Assembly (NCBI GenBank): GCA_019245415.1
Contig: JAFARO010000003.1
Span: 124,001-188,000, forward strand
Length of the DNA stretch: 64,000 nucleotides
Reading direction: 5' to 3'
Origin: Alphaproteobacteria bacterium
GTDB taxonomy: Bacteria; Pseudomonadota; Alphaproteobacteria; Micropepsales; Micropepsaceae
Part shown: positions 54,245 through 63,030 of the stretch, piece by piece
Layout of the letters: every line of letters starts with the position of its first letter
Position numbering within the stretch: the first letter of the stretch is position 1
Notes under the pieces: generated by a model
What the model saw: the letters and a program-made list of their open reading frames with translations, nothing else
Database searches by the model: none
What the model was told of the DNA's origin: nothing
Translations under genes and position numbers: made by a program

Positions 54245-54549
54245 AGTTTGCGAACAGCCATGGATGTGTGAAACACGCCAAGTATGACGACAATATCCGG
54301 TGCGTCGGGCAAAATCTCATAGACGACCACGTATGGATAGCGAGCGATGCTAAGTTCCCGGGTCGCGGCGACATGACTTGGCCTGCCGGCATAAGGGTGA
54401 TGCGTCAGCAATTCGAAGGCGGACCTGAAGGTTTGGGCCACTCTCCTCGCTGCGCGTGGATTTCGTTCTCGGATATAGACGTCGATCGATAGCAGGTGCT
54501 GTTTGGCGCGCTTCGACACGCGCAGCGTTAGCGGGCGAGGTGCCGCCAC
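54241..54549 (-). CDS. ParE/RelE-family toxin
   Basis: A 102-residue toxin with the ParE/RelE sheet-helix pattern: LRVSKRAKQHLLSIDVYIRE at the start, PRAARRVAQTFRSAFELL, HPYAGRPSHV and the end ARYPYVVVYEILPDAPDIVV. ParE-type toxins inhibit gyrase and RelE-types cleave mRNA; which is true here is open. GTG start; it overlaps the antitoxin gene by 22 bp. Confidence 0.88.
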   Translation of the reverse strand: MAAPRPLTLRVSKRAKQHLLSIDVYIRERNPRAARRVAQTFRSAFELLTHHPYAGRPSHVAATRELSIARYPYVVVYEILPDAPDIVVILGVFHTSMAVRKL

Positions 54550-54752
54550 AGCTCCGCCATCTCTTGATCGCTGGCAAAATCACCTTCGCGCGTTTCGCGC
54601 TGCGCCAATTCGATTTCGGCGCGCTCCGAAGAGGAAGGCTCCCAGTTGCTTTGGTTCTCTGCCAAGTCCAGCATGATCTCTGCGAGTTCCTCTTGCCTCT
54701 CCTCAGGCAGTGCCCGTACTCGCGAGATAGCTCGCTCCAAGAGTTTGCTCAT
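54528..54752 (-). CDS. Antitoxin partner of the ParE-like toxin
   Basis: A 74-residue acidic, helical protein (KLLERAISRVRALPEERQEE, SDQEMAELWRHLAR) lying upstream of and overlapping the toxin gene, which is the usual order. A DNA-binding N-terminus is not recognised. It is called antitoxin from position and size. Confidence 0.8.
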   Translation of the reverse strand: MSKLLERAISRVRALPEERQEELAEIMLDLAENQSNWEPSSSERAEIELAQRETREGDFASDQEMAELWRHLAR

Positions 54753-54779
54753 GCGCGCGATCCTAGCACGGTCTCGCGC

Positions 54780-55487
54780 TCAGGGCAGCTCCCCTTCGCC
54801 CGTGGCCAGTTCATCCTCGCCTTCGACATAGGGGTCTTCGTCCGGGCCGAGTTGATCCGTCGGCGCGGGGACATCGAACCCCGAGGGCGGCAGGGCGTCG
54901 AGGAAGCCGGCGGCGCGCAGCTCGTCCGAGCCCGGCAGGTGGTTGACGCTCTCCAGCCCGAACTGCACCAGGAAGGAGTCCGTCGTGCCGTAGGTGACGG
55001 GCCTGCCCGGGGTGCGCTTGCGGCCGCGGATCTTCACCCAGCCGATCTCCATCAGGGAATCCACCGTCCCCTTGGACAGCGCTACGCCGCGGATGTCCTC
55101 GATCTCGGCCCGGGTCACCGGCTGGTGATAGGCGATGATGGCGAGCGTCTCGAGCGCCGCACGCGACAGGCGCTTCTGCTCCGGCTTCTCCTTGCGCAGA
55201 AGGAATGCCAGATCGGGGGCCGTCCGGAACTGCCATTTTTCCGCGACATTGAAAAGGTTTACGCCGCGTTTCTCATAGCGGCGTTGAAGTTCGGCCAAGA
55301 GCGCCGGCACGTCGGCGCCCTCCGGCAGCGATGTTGCCAGCGCCTTCTCGTCGAGCGGCTCGCTTGCCGCGAACAGCAGCGCTTCGGTCATGCGCAGATG
55401 CTCGGGGTTTACCGCGGAATCTTCAGTTGGTGTCTCAGCTTGCATTTCGTCTTCAATTCGTTCGATCAGGCGGGCCACGGTCCTCAT
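54780..55487 (-). CDS. scpB: Segregation and condensation protein ScpB
   Basis: A 235-residue winged-helix kleisin-partner. Family core: RMTEALLFAASEPLDEKALA, KRLSRAALETLAIIAYHQPV, TRAEIEDIRGVALSKGTVDS and GRPVTYGTTDSFLVQFGLES. The C-terminus is long and acidic. Its start overlaps the stop of scpA. Confidence 0.95.
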   Translation of the reverse strand: MRTVARLIERIEDEMQAETPTEDSAVNPEHLRMTEALLFAASEPLDEKALATSLPEGADVPALLAELQRRYEKRGVNLFNVAEKWQFRTAPDLAFLLRKEKPEQKRLSRAALETLAIIAYHQPVTRAEIEDIRGVALSKGTVDSLMEIGWVKIRGRKRTPGRPVTYGTTDSFLVQFGLESVNHLPGSDELRAAGFLDALPPSGFDVPAPTDQLGPDEDPYVEGEDELATGEGELP

Positions 55488-56284
55488 GCGATTGCCTCCT
55501 TAGCCGGAAGGCGGTCCTTGACGTAGATCTCGTCGAAGGGCCGCAGCTGGCGAATCTCCACCCGGCCGTCGCGCGCCAATTCCAGACAGGCGAGCAAGGT
55601 GCTGGCAAGCGCCGAGCGGCGGCGATATCCGCTCGACCAGTCGGGCGGGATCAGCCGCGCCAGCGCGCTCCAGTCCGATATGCGTCCCAGCATTCGCTCC
55701 AGCCGCTCGCGGGCCTCTTCGATCAGCAGGATGGGCATGTGCTTGGGCTTGTAGGCCTTGCCGCCCAGCTTGCGGGTGCGCTCGGTCGCATAGGCCGTGA
55801 GCAGGTCGTAGAGAGTATCGGTGTGGGTGCGCAGCTTGACGACGTTCACCGCCTCCGGCATGCCGCGGGAGAAGACGTCGCGACCGAGACGGTCGCGGCC
55901 CATCAGGCGCACCGAGGCGTCGCGCATCGCCTGCAGCCGCTGAAGCCGCCAGCGCAGCCGCGCCGCCATCTCGTCCGCGGTCGGCTCGCCATCGGCGCCC
56001 GGCGGCTGCGGCAGGATCAGCTTCGATTTGAGGAAGGCGAGCCACGCCGCCATCACCAGGTAATCGGCCGAAAGTTCGAGATTGCGTCCCTTGGCCGATT
56101 CGATGAACTGAAGATATTGCTCGGCGAGGTCCAGCACCGAAATCTTTGCGATGTCGACGCGCTGGCTGCGCGCCAGGTTGAGCAGCAGATCGAGCGGCCC
56201 TTCGAAGCCGTCGACGGCGACCACCAGCGCGTCCTCGGCGGGAGCGCTTTCGAAGGATTCGAACGGGTCGGCCAGTTCGCTCAT
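55484..56284 (-). CDS. scpA: Segregation and condensation protein ScpA
   Basis: A 266-residue kleisin that bridges the two Smc heads. N-terminal signature DGFEGPLDLLLNLARSQRVD and SADYLVMAAWLAFLKSKLIL; the C-terminal winged-helix domain is at STLLACLELARDGRVEIRQL. The ATG overlaps the nagZ stop (ATGA). Upstream in-frame sequence is antisense or another frame of nagZ. Confidence 0.95.
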   Translation of the reverse strand: MSELADPFESFESAPAEDALVVAVDGFEGPLDLLLNLARSQRVDIAKISVLDLAEQYLQFIESAKGRNLELSADYLVMAAWLAFLKSKLILPQPPGADGEPTADEMAARLRWRLQRLQAMRDASVRLMGRDRLGRDVFSRGMPEAVNVVKLRTHTDTLYDLLTAYATERTRKLGGKAYKPKHMPILLIEEARERLERMLGRISDWSALARLIPPDWSSGYRRRSALASTLLACLELARDGRVEIRQLRPFDEIYVKDRLPAKEAIA

Positions 56285-57297
56285 GCCGCCTTCAACAATT
56301 GCGCGAGGCGCTGCTGCGCGGCCGCCGGATCGAAGGGCTCCGCCGGCCTGAGCTGCGCCAGCGCGGACTGCGCGCGCTTGAGCGGAAGACCCTCCAGCGG
56401 CTTCGCTTCGTCGGCCACTTCGCGCATCTCCTCCATCTTGCCGTTGCAGTGAAGCACGACATCGCAGCCCGCGAACAGGGCGGCTTTGGCGCGCACGGAA
56501 ATCGGCCCGGAAAGCGCGTTCATGGAGATGTCGTCGGTCATCAGAAGCCCGTCGAATCCGATCTCGCCGCGAATCACGTCGCGAATCACCTTCGGGCTCG
56601 TCGTCGCGGGCCGCTGGGGATCGATCGCCTCGTAGACGACATGCGCGGTGATCGCCAGCGGGCAATGATTGAGGCTGCGGAACGTGACGAAGTCGGTCGC
56701 GCTCAAGACGTCCTGCGCCGTATCGACCCGGGGAAGCGCCAGATGCGTGTCCGCCGTGGCGCGGCCATGGCCGGGCGCATGTTTCATCACCGGCAGCACG
56801 CCGCCCTCGAGCAGGCCCTGGATCGCAGCCCGGCCGAGATCGATGACGGTGGCGCAGTCGCGCGCGAAAGCACGCTCGCCGATCACCGCGTCGGCGCCCT
56901 CCACCGGCACGTCCAGCACCGGAAGGCAATCGATGGTGATGCCCACTTCGCAGAGATCGAACGCGATCAGCCGTGCATTGAGATACACCGCCTCGCGCGC
57001 GGCGTCGGGAGAATCGGAATAGAGGCTGCCTAGCCGCGCCGCAGCCGGCCGCTCGTGCCAGTGCGGCGGCTTGAGGCGCATGACGCGTCCGCCTTCCTGA
57101 TCGACCAGCACCGGCGCGAAAGGATCGTTGACGCTCTCGCGCAGATCGCCCGCCAGCCGGGTCAGCTGCTCGCGGCTCTCGACGTTACGCGCGAAGACGA
57201 TGAACCCCCAGGGCAGCGTGTCGCGGAAGAATGCGCGTTCCTCCGCGCCGAGCGTGGTGCCCGCACAGCCGAAAATCGCGCGCATGCGTGGCTTCAT
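56281..57297 (-). CDS. nagZ: Beta-N-acetylhexosaminidase NagZ
   Basis: A 338-residue GH3 enzyme of cell-wall recycling, cleaving GlcNAc-anhydroMurNAc-peptides. VKHAPGHGRATADTHLALPR carries the general acid/base His, LLMTDDISMNAL the nucleophile Asp, and VDQEGGRVMRLKPPHW is conserved. ATG 57297 (KPRMRAIFGCAG) is preferred to a longer frame that runs into the SPOR gene. The start follows the SPOR stop by one base. Confidence 0.95.
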   Translation of the reverse strand: MKPRMRAIFGCAGTTLGAEERAFFRDTLPWGFIVFARNVESREQLTRLAGDLRESVNDPFAPVLVDQEGGRVMRLKPPHWHERPAAARLGSLYSDSPDAAREAVYLNARLIAFDLCEVGITIDCLPVLDVPVEGADAVIGERAFARDCATVIDLGRAAIQGLLEGGVLPVMKHAPGHGRATADTHLALPRVDTAQDVLSATDFVTFRSLNHCPLAITAHVVYEAIDPQRPATTSPKVIRDVIRGEIGFDGLLMTDDISMNALSGPISVRAKAALFAGCDVVLHCNGKMEEMREVADEAKPLEGLPLKRAQSALAQLRPAEPFDPAAAQQRLAQLLKAA

Positions 57298-57298
57298 C

Positions 57299-58135
57299 TC
57301 ATTTCGCCGGAAAGCAGGCGCCGCCTTCCGCCGTGAGCTTCTGGCACAACGCGGCCGCATCCGCCTTGCTTGCAAACGCGCCGACGCGCAGGCGGTACCA
57401 GGTTCCCTTGGCGCCCAGATCGACCTCTTTCACGTCGCGCGTATAGCCGCCGAGCGTCGCGGCGTGGTGCGCCTGATAGGTCTTCCAGGCGGCCTCCGCT
57501 TCGGCTTTGGATTTGTAGGCGCCGATCTGGAGGACGTAGCCGCCGCTCGCCGGGGCCGATGGCGCAGCGGCCGGCGGTGCGGCAGACTCGGCTTTGGGCT
57601 TGAGGCCGAGCTGTTGCGGCGGCGCGGTCGGCGTCTGATCCGTCGAAGGCGGTGTCGTGCTTCGGATCTCCGGTGCCGGCGGCTCCACCGGCTTCGGCTT
57701 GGCGGCTTCGGCTTGCTGGACAGGCTTTTGCGGCGCCGGCGCGGTGTCTTGCGCAGTGACGGCCGGCGTGACCACGGTCGTATCGGGCGCGCTGCGCGAC
57801 GGCGGCGGGGCCGGACGCTGGTCGGCCTGATCGTCCGCTGGCGCGGGCTGCTGGTAGATCTTGAGCCCTTTGTAGGCATTGTCCGCGCCGCCCTGATCGG
57901 CGGCAACCTTCGCCGGTCCGGACTGGGCGGTGATGAGCTTGGGTGAGTCGGTGCGGCCGCGCGCGACGCCCTGGTTATAGGCCAGCCAGACGACGCCGCC
58001 GAACGCCGCGATCACGACCAGCGAGATGACGATCAGCAAGGGCAGACGCGAGCCCTCCGTGTCATCCTCCTCGGATGCATCGAAAATATGGACGTCGTCC
58101 GGCGGCTCATAGGTGCCGCGCCCCTGATTGGCCAT
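57299..58135 (-). CDS. SPOR-domain membrane protein
   Basis: A 278-residue protein: cytoplasmic head, one membrane helix (LPLLIVISLVVIAAFGGVVW), a long Pro/Ala/Thr-rich periplasmic linker and a C-terminal SPOR domain (residues about 200-278, GGYVLQIGAYKSKAEAEAAW ... TWYRLRVGAFASKADAAALC) that binds denuded septal glycan. It probably acts in cell division, and is co-transcribed with nagZ, scpA and scpB. Confidence 0.9.
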   Translation of the reverse strand: MANQGRGTYEPPDDVHIFDASEEDDTEGSRLPLLIVISLVVIAAFGGVVWLAYNQGVARGRTDSPKLITAQSGPAKVAADQGGADNAYKGLKIYQQPAPADDQADQRPAPPPSRSAPDTTVVTPAVTAQDTAPAPQKPVQQAEAAKPKPVEPPAPEIRSTTPPSTDQTPTAPPQQLGLKPKAESAAPPAAAPSAPASGGYVLQIGAYKSKAEAEAAWKTYQAHHAATLGGYTRDVKEVDLGAKGTWYRLRVGAFASKADAAALCQKLTAEGGACFPAK

Positions 58136-58183
58136 AGGCGTCTCCGAATCTCGCGCCGAATCTAGCACCGCGCCGCGCCCAAA

Positions 58184-59416
58184 TCATGGCGCGGACAGGC
58201 TGATCTCCCTGTGGAAAACCCGGGCATATTCGGCCAGCGCGAAGCTGTCGGTCATCCCGGCGATATAGTCGCGTGCGACCCCGCACGTCACGGCATCGCC
58301 GGGCGCGCCGCAAATCTTCGCCCAGTCCGCCGGCAGGAGCTTCGGCTCCGCGCTGAAAGCCTCGAACAGCGCCGTCACCACCTCCTTGGCCCGGTTCATC
58401 GTCGTCATGACGCGTTCGTGGCGGTACATCGTCACGAAGAGGAATTTCTGCAGCGCGTCCAGCTGTTCGCGCATCGCCGGCGAAAATGCGGCCAGCGCAC
58501 CGCCCTGCCCGCGAACGCCTGCAGCATCGGCCGGCCCCGCCGCAGCGATGCGGCGGCGCGTCTCCTCGAGCAGGTCGTCGACCAGCGCACTCATCAAGGT
58601 GCGCACCATCTCGCCGATGAAGCGTCCGATCTCCAGCGCCCCGAAGCGTGCCAGCACGGCCTCGGTATGCGGCCCCGCCAGCGGCGCCGCGCGGAGATCG
58701 TCGATGCGGAACAGGCCGGCGCGCAGCCCGTCATCCAGGTCGTGATTGACATAGGCGATGTCGTCGGAAAGCGCGGCGATCTGGGCCTCGAGGCTCGGCC
58801 AGCTCGAAAGCAAGAGCGGCCATCGGCGGTCGAAGCTCGCGATCGGGGCGGCATGGGGCGGCGTCAGCGGGCCGTTGTGTTTGACCAGACCCTCCAGCGT
58901 CTCCCAGGTCAGGTTCAGGCCGTCGAACTGCGCGTAGCGATGCTCGAGTTTGCTTACCAGCCGAAGCGCATGCGCGTTGTGATCGAAGCCGCCGATCGAC
59001 GCCGTGGCCGCGTTCAAGGCTTCCTCGCCGGCGTGGCCGAAAGGCGTATGGCCGAGGTCATGCGCCAGCGCGACGGTCTCCGCCAGATCCTCGTCCAGCT
59101 GCAGAACGCGCGCCAGCGAACGCGCGATCTGGGCCACCTCCAGCGAGTGCGTCAGCCGGGTGCGGTAGTGATCGCCCTCGTCCTGCACGAAGACCTGGGT
59201 CTTGTGCTTGAGGCGCCGGAAGGCGGTCGAATGGATGATCCGGTCGCGGTCGCGCTGGTAGGGCGTGCGGGTGCGGCTTTCGCTCTCGGCATGGAAACGG
59301 CCCAGGCTTTCCGCGGCCTTGACGGCATAAGGCGCCCGCACGCGGTCCGGTTCGAGATAGGGCCCGATCAGGCGCCCGCAGGGTCGGTCAAAATCTTGCC
59401 GCATGGCGGTAACCAT
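58184..59416 (-). CDS. dgt: Deoxyguanosinetriphosphate triphosphohydrolase-like protein (HD domain)
   Basis: A 410-residue HD-domain dNTPase. RTRTPYQRDRDRIIHSTAFR near the N-terminus, then LTHSLEVAQIARSLA and VALAHDLGHTPFGHAGEEAL, which supply the metal-binding His/Asp set. It hydrolyses dNTPs to nucleosides and triphosphate. Two starts, 59416 and 59404 (RQDFDRPCG), are four codons apart, and neither has a strong ribosome site. Confidence 0.92.
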   Translation of the reverse strand: MVTAMRQDFDRPCGRLIGPYLEPDRVRAPYAVKAAESLGRFHAESESRTRTPYQRDRDRIIHSTAFRRLKHKTQVFVQDEGDHYRTRLTHSLEVAQIARSLARVLQLDEDLAETVALAHDLGHTPFGHAGEEALNAATASIGGFDHNAHALRLVSKLEHRYAQFDGLNLTWETLEGLVKHNGPLTPPHAAPIASFDRRWPLLLSSWPSLEAQIAALSDDIAYVNHDLDDGLRAGLFRIDDLRAAPLAGPHTEAVLARFGALEIGRFIGEMVRTLMSALVDDLLEETRRRIAAAGPADAAGVRGQGGALAAFSPAMREQLDALQKFLFVTMYRHERVMTTMNRAKEVVTALFEAFSAEPKLLPADWAKICGAPGDAVTCGVARDYIAGMTDSFALAEYARVFHREISLSAP

Positions 59417-59452
59417 ATCTGACGACCTGGACGACCCAAAGCGGAGGGGAAG

Positions 59453-59755
59453 ATGCTGAAGTTCCTGGGGATCGCCGTCATCATGGCCACACTTCTGGGT
59501 GGGGCCGCGTATACCAAGCCGAGCCGCGACGATCTGCATGCCGCCGCCTCGGATTTCGCCGGAAAGACGACGTTCGTGGGCTCCGTCGCCACCGACCTGA
59601 CCGGCCTGTTTGGCAACGACACCTTCGATGACTACATATTCTTCACGCGTTATCGTGTGTATGTGGGCAAGGACGCCAAGGTCGATTGCTTCGGCGCCTT
59701 CAAGCAGACCACCTGCAGCATGCCCAAGCCGCAGGCGACTCCATCCGGAAGCTAG
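59453..59755 (+). CDS. Small membrane-anchored or secreted protein
   Basis: A 100-residue protein with an N-terminal hydrophobic stretch (LKFLGIAVIMATLLGGAAYT) and a mature part with two Cys (KVDCFGAFKQTTCSMPKP). GGAGGGGA precedes the ATG. It is divergent from dgt and ends directly before erpA. Its sequence FDDYIFFTRYRVYVGKDAKV recalls a DUF4359-type exported protein, a tentative call. Confidence 0.72.
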   Translation: MLKFLGIAVIMATLLGGAAYTKPSRDDLHAAASDFAGKTTFVGSVATDLTGLFGNDTFDDYIFFTRYRVYVGKDAKVDCFGAFKQTTCSMPKPQATPSGS

Positions 59756-60097
59756 ATGCAGACCGACACCGTCCAGCCCGTCACGCTCTCGTCCCGCGCG
59801 GCCAAGCGCATCGCCCAGATCCTCAAATCCGAGCCGGGCGCGGCGAAGCTGCGCGTCGCGGTGACGGGCGGCGGCTGCTCGGGCTTCCAGTACAATTTCG
59901 CCATCGACGATGCGCCGATGGACGACGATCTGGTCGTCGAGCGCGACGGCGCCGTCGTCTTGATCGATCCCGTCTCGCTCGATTTCCTCAAAGGTGCGGA
60001 GATCGACTTCGTCGACGACCTGATCGGCCAGTCCTTCAAGGTCAACAACCCCAACGCCACCGCGTCCTGCGGCTGCGGGACCAGTTTTTCGGTCTAG
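59756..60097 (+). CDS. erpA: Iron-sulfur cluster insertion protein ErpA
   Basis: A 113-residue A-type Fe-S carrier. The three cluster cysteines are Cys41 in GGGCSGFQYNFAID and Cys105/Cys107 in ATASCGCGTSFSV. It would deliver clusters to enzymes such as those of the isoprenoid pathway. Its stop shares CTAG with the convergent beta-propeller gene. Confidence 0.95.
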   Translation: MQTDTVQPVTLSSRAAKRIAQILKSEPGAAKLRVAVTGGGCSGFQYNFAIDDAPMDDDLVVERDGAVVLIDPVSLDFLKGAEIDFVDDLIGQSFKVNNPNATASCGCGTSFSV

Positions 60098-61377
60098 TGC
60101 CTCAGACCGAAGACAAAGAGGCGCCCTGAGATGTTTTCCGGAACCGATTGGTCCGCGCTGCCGATATAAAGCTTGCCGTTCACCACGGCCGGCGACGAGC
60201 TGACGATCGGCTCGTTGAACGAAGCGCTCCAGATGTTGTGGCAGACAAAATCGCCGCATGGTCCTTCGGCCCAGGCCAGCACTTGGCCAGTATTGCGTCC
60301 CGCATAGACGACGCCGTTCGCCACCGTCGGCGAGGACAGCACGGCAGCCTGAGCACCGTCGCCGAACAGGATCCATTCCTTGTCGCACTGCGCCTGGCCG
60401 CAGCCGCCGGCTGCGTAGGCTGCGAGTCCCGTTGACCAGCCGATATACACGTGTCCGTTGCTCACCGCCGGCGATCCATTGAAGAATTCGTTCTCGTCGA
60501 CCGCTTGCCAGATCGGCGCGCAGGACTTTGCGCCGCAGCCATGCATATCGAACGCCGAAAGCGCATGAGCCGATCCGATGTAGACCACGCCGTCTGTTAT
60601 GGCCGGCGTGGAGGCGAAAGCGGGGTTGCCCAAATCGCCGGTCCATTTCGGTTTGCACAGCGCCTTGCCGCCGCAGCCGCCGACCTTGAATGCGTTGAGC
60701 TTGCCATCATCCGAACCGATAAAGACGAAGTTTTTTGTGATCGTCGGTGTCGATTCAATCGAACCACCCGCCGCACCGGTCCACAGAGGCTGGCATTGCG
60801 CTTGGCCGCATCCCGCGGCGTCGAAGGCGAACAGTTTGCCTTCGAAGGTGCCGATATAGACGACGCCGTCGGCCACCGCAGGAGACGAGCTCAAGACGGA
60901 TTCTTTTCCCGCCAGACCCTGCCAGATCGGCGCGCAAACCGCTTGGCCGCAGCCTGCGGCCGCAAAGGCATCGAGCTTGCCGTCATTGTCGTCGGGCGCA
61001 GTTTGAGAACCGACATACACGACGCCGCCGGCAATGGTGGGCGAGTCCACGATCTGCGCAAGGTTTGTCGACTGCCAGAGTGGCGTGTCGCAGAGCGAGC
61101 GGCCGCAGCCCTTAACCGGATAGGCCCAGAGCGTGCCGTCGGCAGAGGCGATGTAGGCGACACCACCCACGACGGCCGGCGAGGACAGATCGACGATGTC
61201 GCCGAGTTGCGCCTGCCAATCGAGTGCCAGCTTCGGAACGTTGCCAGGGTCGAGCGTCTTCTCGAATTTGTTCACGCCCGTGTGGCTGTCGGTAAAGCGG
61301 AACTGGGTCCAGTTGCGCGCACTTGCAGGGTCGGAAACGATGCAAACAACGAGCGTCGCGATCACTGCTGGTCGCAT
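60094..61377 (-). CDS. Secreted beta-propeller protein with seven Cys pairs
   Basis: A 427-residue exported protein (signal to about residue 20, ending ASA). It is built of about seven to eight PQQ-like blades (SSPAVVGGVAYIASADGTLW, SSPAVADGVVYIGTFEGKLF). Each of seven blades carries GCGxxxC or similar: Cys91/96, 143/148, 190/195, 235/241, 281/286, 326/331 and 374/379, giving a period of 45-52 residues. This suggests one local disulfide per blade. No catalytic site is recognised. Confidence 0.86.
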   Translation of the reverse strand: MRPAVIATLVVCIVSDPASARNWTQFRFTDSHTGVNKFEKTLDPGNVPKLALDWQAQLGDIVDLSSPAVVGGVAYIASADGTLWAYPVKGCGRSLCDTPLWQSTNLAQIVDSPTIAGGVVYVGSQTAPDDNDGKLDAFAAAGCGQAVCAPIWQGLAGKESVLSSSPAVADGVVYIGTFEGKLFAFDAAGCGQAQCQPLWTGAAGGSIESTPTITKNFVFIGSDDGKLNAFKVGGCGGKALCKPKWTGDLGNPAFASTPAITDGVVYIGSAHALSAFDMHGCGAKSCAPIWQAVDENEFFNGSPAVSNGHVYIGWSTGLAAYAAGGCGQAQCDKEWILFGDGAQAAVLSSPTVANGVVYAGRNTGQVLAWAEGPCGDFVCHNIWSASFNEPIVSSSPAVVNGKLYIGSADQSVPENISGRLFVFGLRH

Positions 61378-61536
61378 GGAATCGTCTCCTCCGCCCCTCG
61401 CCCGGGTCCCATTCTAGACTGAAACGGAAGAGTGTCCTGCAGAAATCGCCGTCGCGGGCGCGCCATCGCCAGGGACTCGCGTCGCCCAATCTGCTGTGCC
61501 ACAAGCTGTAGGACGAGATAGCGCGCGGAGCGGTTC

Positions 61537-62016
61537 ATGCGATCGATAACGGTAATTTTCGTGGCAACCTTCATGGCGGCAGCCGCCCTTCCCTCCAAAG
61601 CCGCGCCGACAGAGCAGGCGAGCAAGTCGTTCCTTTCCGCGAACGCCAAGAAGAAGGGCGTCGTCGTGGTACCGGGGATTCAGTATCGCGTCTTGAAAGC
61701 GGGCAAGGGCGCGCAGCCCGGGCGGCGCGATTGTGCGACCGTGAACTACAAGGGTTCTTTCATCGACGGAAAAATCTTCGATCAGTCGAAGCCCGGCCAG
61801 CCGATCACTTTCGGCGTGGGCCAGGTGATCGCGGGCTGGACGGAGGCGCTGCAGATGATGCACGAGGGCGACAAGTGGGAACTGGTGATCCCGCCGGGCC
61901 TGGCCTACGGCAGGAGCGGCACGCCGGACGGCACCATCCCGCCGAACGAGACGCTCGTTTTCGAGGTGGAACTGCTGAAAGTCGCGCCCTCCCAGATGGG
62001 CCAGTGCCCGCAGTAG
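61537..62016 (+). CDS. FKBP-type peptidyl-prolyl isomerase, periplasmic
   Basis: A 159-residue protein with a signal peptide (ITVIFVATFMAAAALPSKAA) and an FKBP domain: VNYKGSFIDGKIFDQSKPGQ, ITFGVGQVIAGWTEALQMMH, WELVIPPGLAYGRSGTPDGT and the end TLVFEVELLKV. It assists folding of exported proteins. Confidence 0.93.
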   Translation: MRSITVIFVATFMAAAALPSKAAPTEQASKSFLSANAKKKGVVVVPGIQYRVLKAGKGAQPGRRDCATVNYKGSFIDGKIFDQSKPGQPITFGVGQVIAGWTEALQMMHEGDKWELVIPPGLAYGRSGTPDGTIPPNETLVFEVELLKVAPSQMGQCPQ

Positions 62017-62036
62017 AGTTCCCCACCCCATAATTT

Positions 62037-62114
62037 GTCATCCCCCGGCTTGTCCGGAAGGGACCCATTTTTTGAAGCAAGAAATTGGGTCGCCCGCATG
62101 AAGCGGGCGATGAC
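62037..62114. repeat. Structured intergenic element with GTCATC/GATGAC termini
   Basis: GTCATC at 62037-62042 and GATGAC at 62109-62114 form inverted ends. In between are three smaller inverted repeats: CCGG-cttgt-CCGG, GACCCA...TGGGTC and GCCCGC-atgaa-GCGGGC (near-perfect stems). It lies between the stops of two convergent genes and may end both transcripts. Elements of this kind are frequent in Rhizobiales-like genomes. Confidence 0.6.
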
Positions 62115-62116
62115 GG

Positions 62117-62644
62117 CTATCGAGAGGCAGCCCGCGCCGCGCGCAGCCGCGACTTCAATTCGAGCAATTCCGCGAGCAGGGCTTCGAGTTTCCCGCGCTC
62201 GTCCCTTGCCGCCACGAACGGTGTCTCCGCATGCGCGCGCTCCAGCATCGCCAGCGCGGCGCGGGCGTGGCGCGGTTCGTCGTCGGGCATCTCGTCGCGG
62301 CGTTGCGCCTCCTCGAACGAGACGATATTCGACGGTGCGACGCTCGCCGCAAAGGCGGCACGGCCCAGTTCGGCGACATGGCGCGGACCTTTTTCGCGCA
62401 TCACCTTTTGCGCGCCCTTGATCGTATAGCCCTCGCGATAGAGCAGCGTGCGGATGCCGCGCAGCAGGTCGACGTCCTCGGGACGATAATAGCGCCGGCC
62501 GCCGGCGCGCTTGATCGGGCGCACTTGCGTGAAGCGGCTTTCCCAGAAGCGCAGCACGTGCTGAGGCATGTCGAGTTCGGCCGCGACCTCGCTGATCGTG
62601 CGGAACGCTTCGGGCGATTTGTCGCGCAGCGCTGCCAGGGTCAT
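62117..62644 (-). CDS. MerR-family transcriptional regulator
   Basis: A 175-residue regulator with a MerR-type N-terminus: [20 protein letters not shown], the wing [20 protein letters not shown] and [20 protein letters not shown]. The C-terminal half is a coiled coil without recognisable effector cysteines. Its start overlaps the ihfA stop (ATGA); ihfA-merR is a conserved alphaproteobacterial pair, but its targets are not well known. Confidence 0.93.
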   Translation of the reverse strand: MTLAALRDKSPEAFRTISEVAAELDMPQHVLRFWESRFTQVRPIKRAGGRRYYRPEDVDLLRGIRTLLYREGYTIKGAQKVMREKGPRHVAELGRAAFAASVAPSNIVSFEEAQRRDEMPDDEPRHARAALAMLERAHAETPFVAARDERGKLEALLAELLELKSRLRAARAASR

Positions 62645-62970
62645 CCGTCTTGTCCGTTGGCGGCGGCCTGCAGCGGCGGCTGTCCGTTGATAACCGCCTT
62701 GAGCACATGGCTCGGGCGGAAGACGAGCACGCGGCGCGGCGCGATCGGCACCTCGTCGCCGGTCTTGGGGTTGCGTCCCATGCGCTGCGATTTTTGCCGC
62801 ACCGCGAACGTGCCGAAGGAGGAGAGCTTGACGGTTTCGCCGCGCGACAGCGCCGCGCAGAGCTCTTCCAGGATGTCTTCGACCATCTGGGCGGACTCGT
62901 TGCGCGACAGCCCGACCGCCTGGAACACGGCCTCCGTCAGATCGGCGCGGGTAAGGGTCTGGTCGGACAT
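62641..62970 (-). CDS. ihfA: Integration host factor subunit alpha IhfA
   Basis: A 109-residue DNA-bending protein (DNABII family). [40 protein letters not shown] and the arm [20 protein letters not shown]. It forms a heterodimer with IhfB to bend DNA at promoters and origins. Confidence 0.95.
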   Translation of the reverse strand: MSDQTLTRADLTEAVFQAVGLSRNESAQMVEDILEELCAALSRGETVKLSSFGTFAVRQKSQRMGRNPKTGDEVPIAPRRVLVFRPSHVLKAVINGQPPLQAAANGQDG

Positions 62971-63001
62971 GATTCCTGGCGACTCCCCAACGACACCCTA
63001 A

Positions 63002-63030
63002 AGTTAGGGGCAAGGGAATATGCCGTCAAC
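63002..63030 (-). promoter_or_regulatory. Possible promoter of ihfA-merR
   Basis: On the minus strand TTGACG (63030-63025), a 17-base spacer and TAACTT (63007-63002), 32 bp before the ihfA start. The -10 is weak. Confidence 0.35.
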
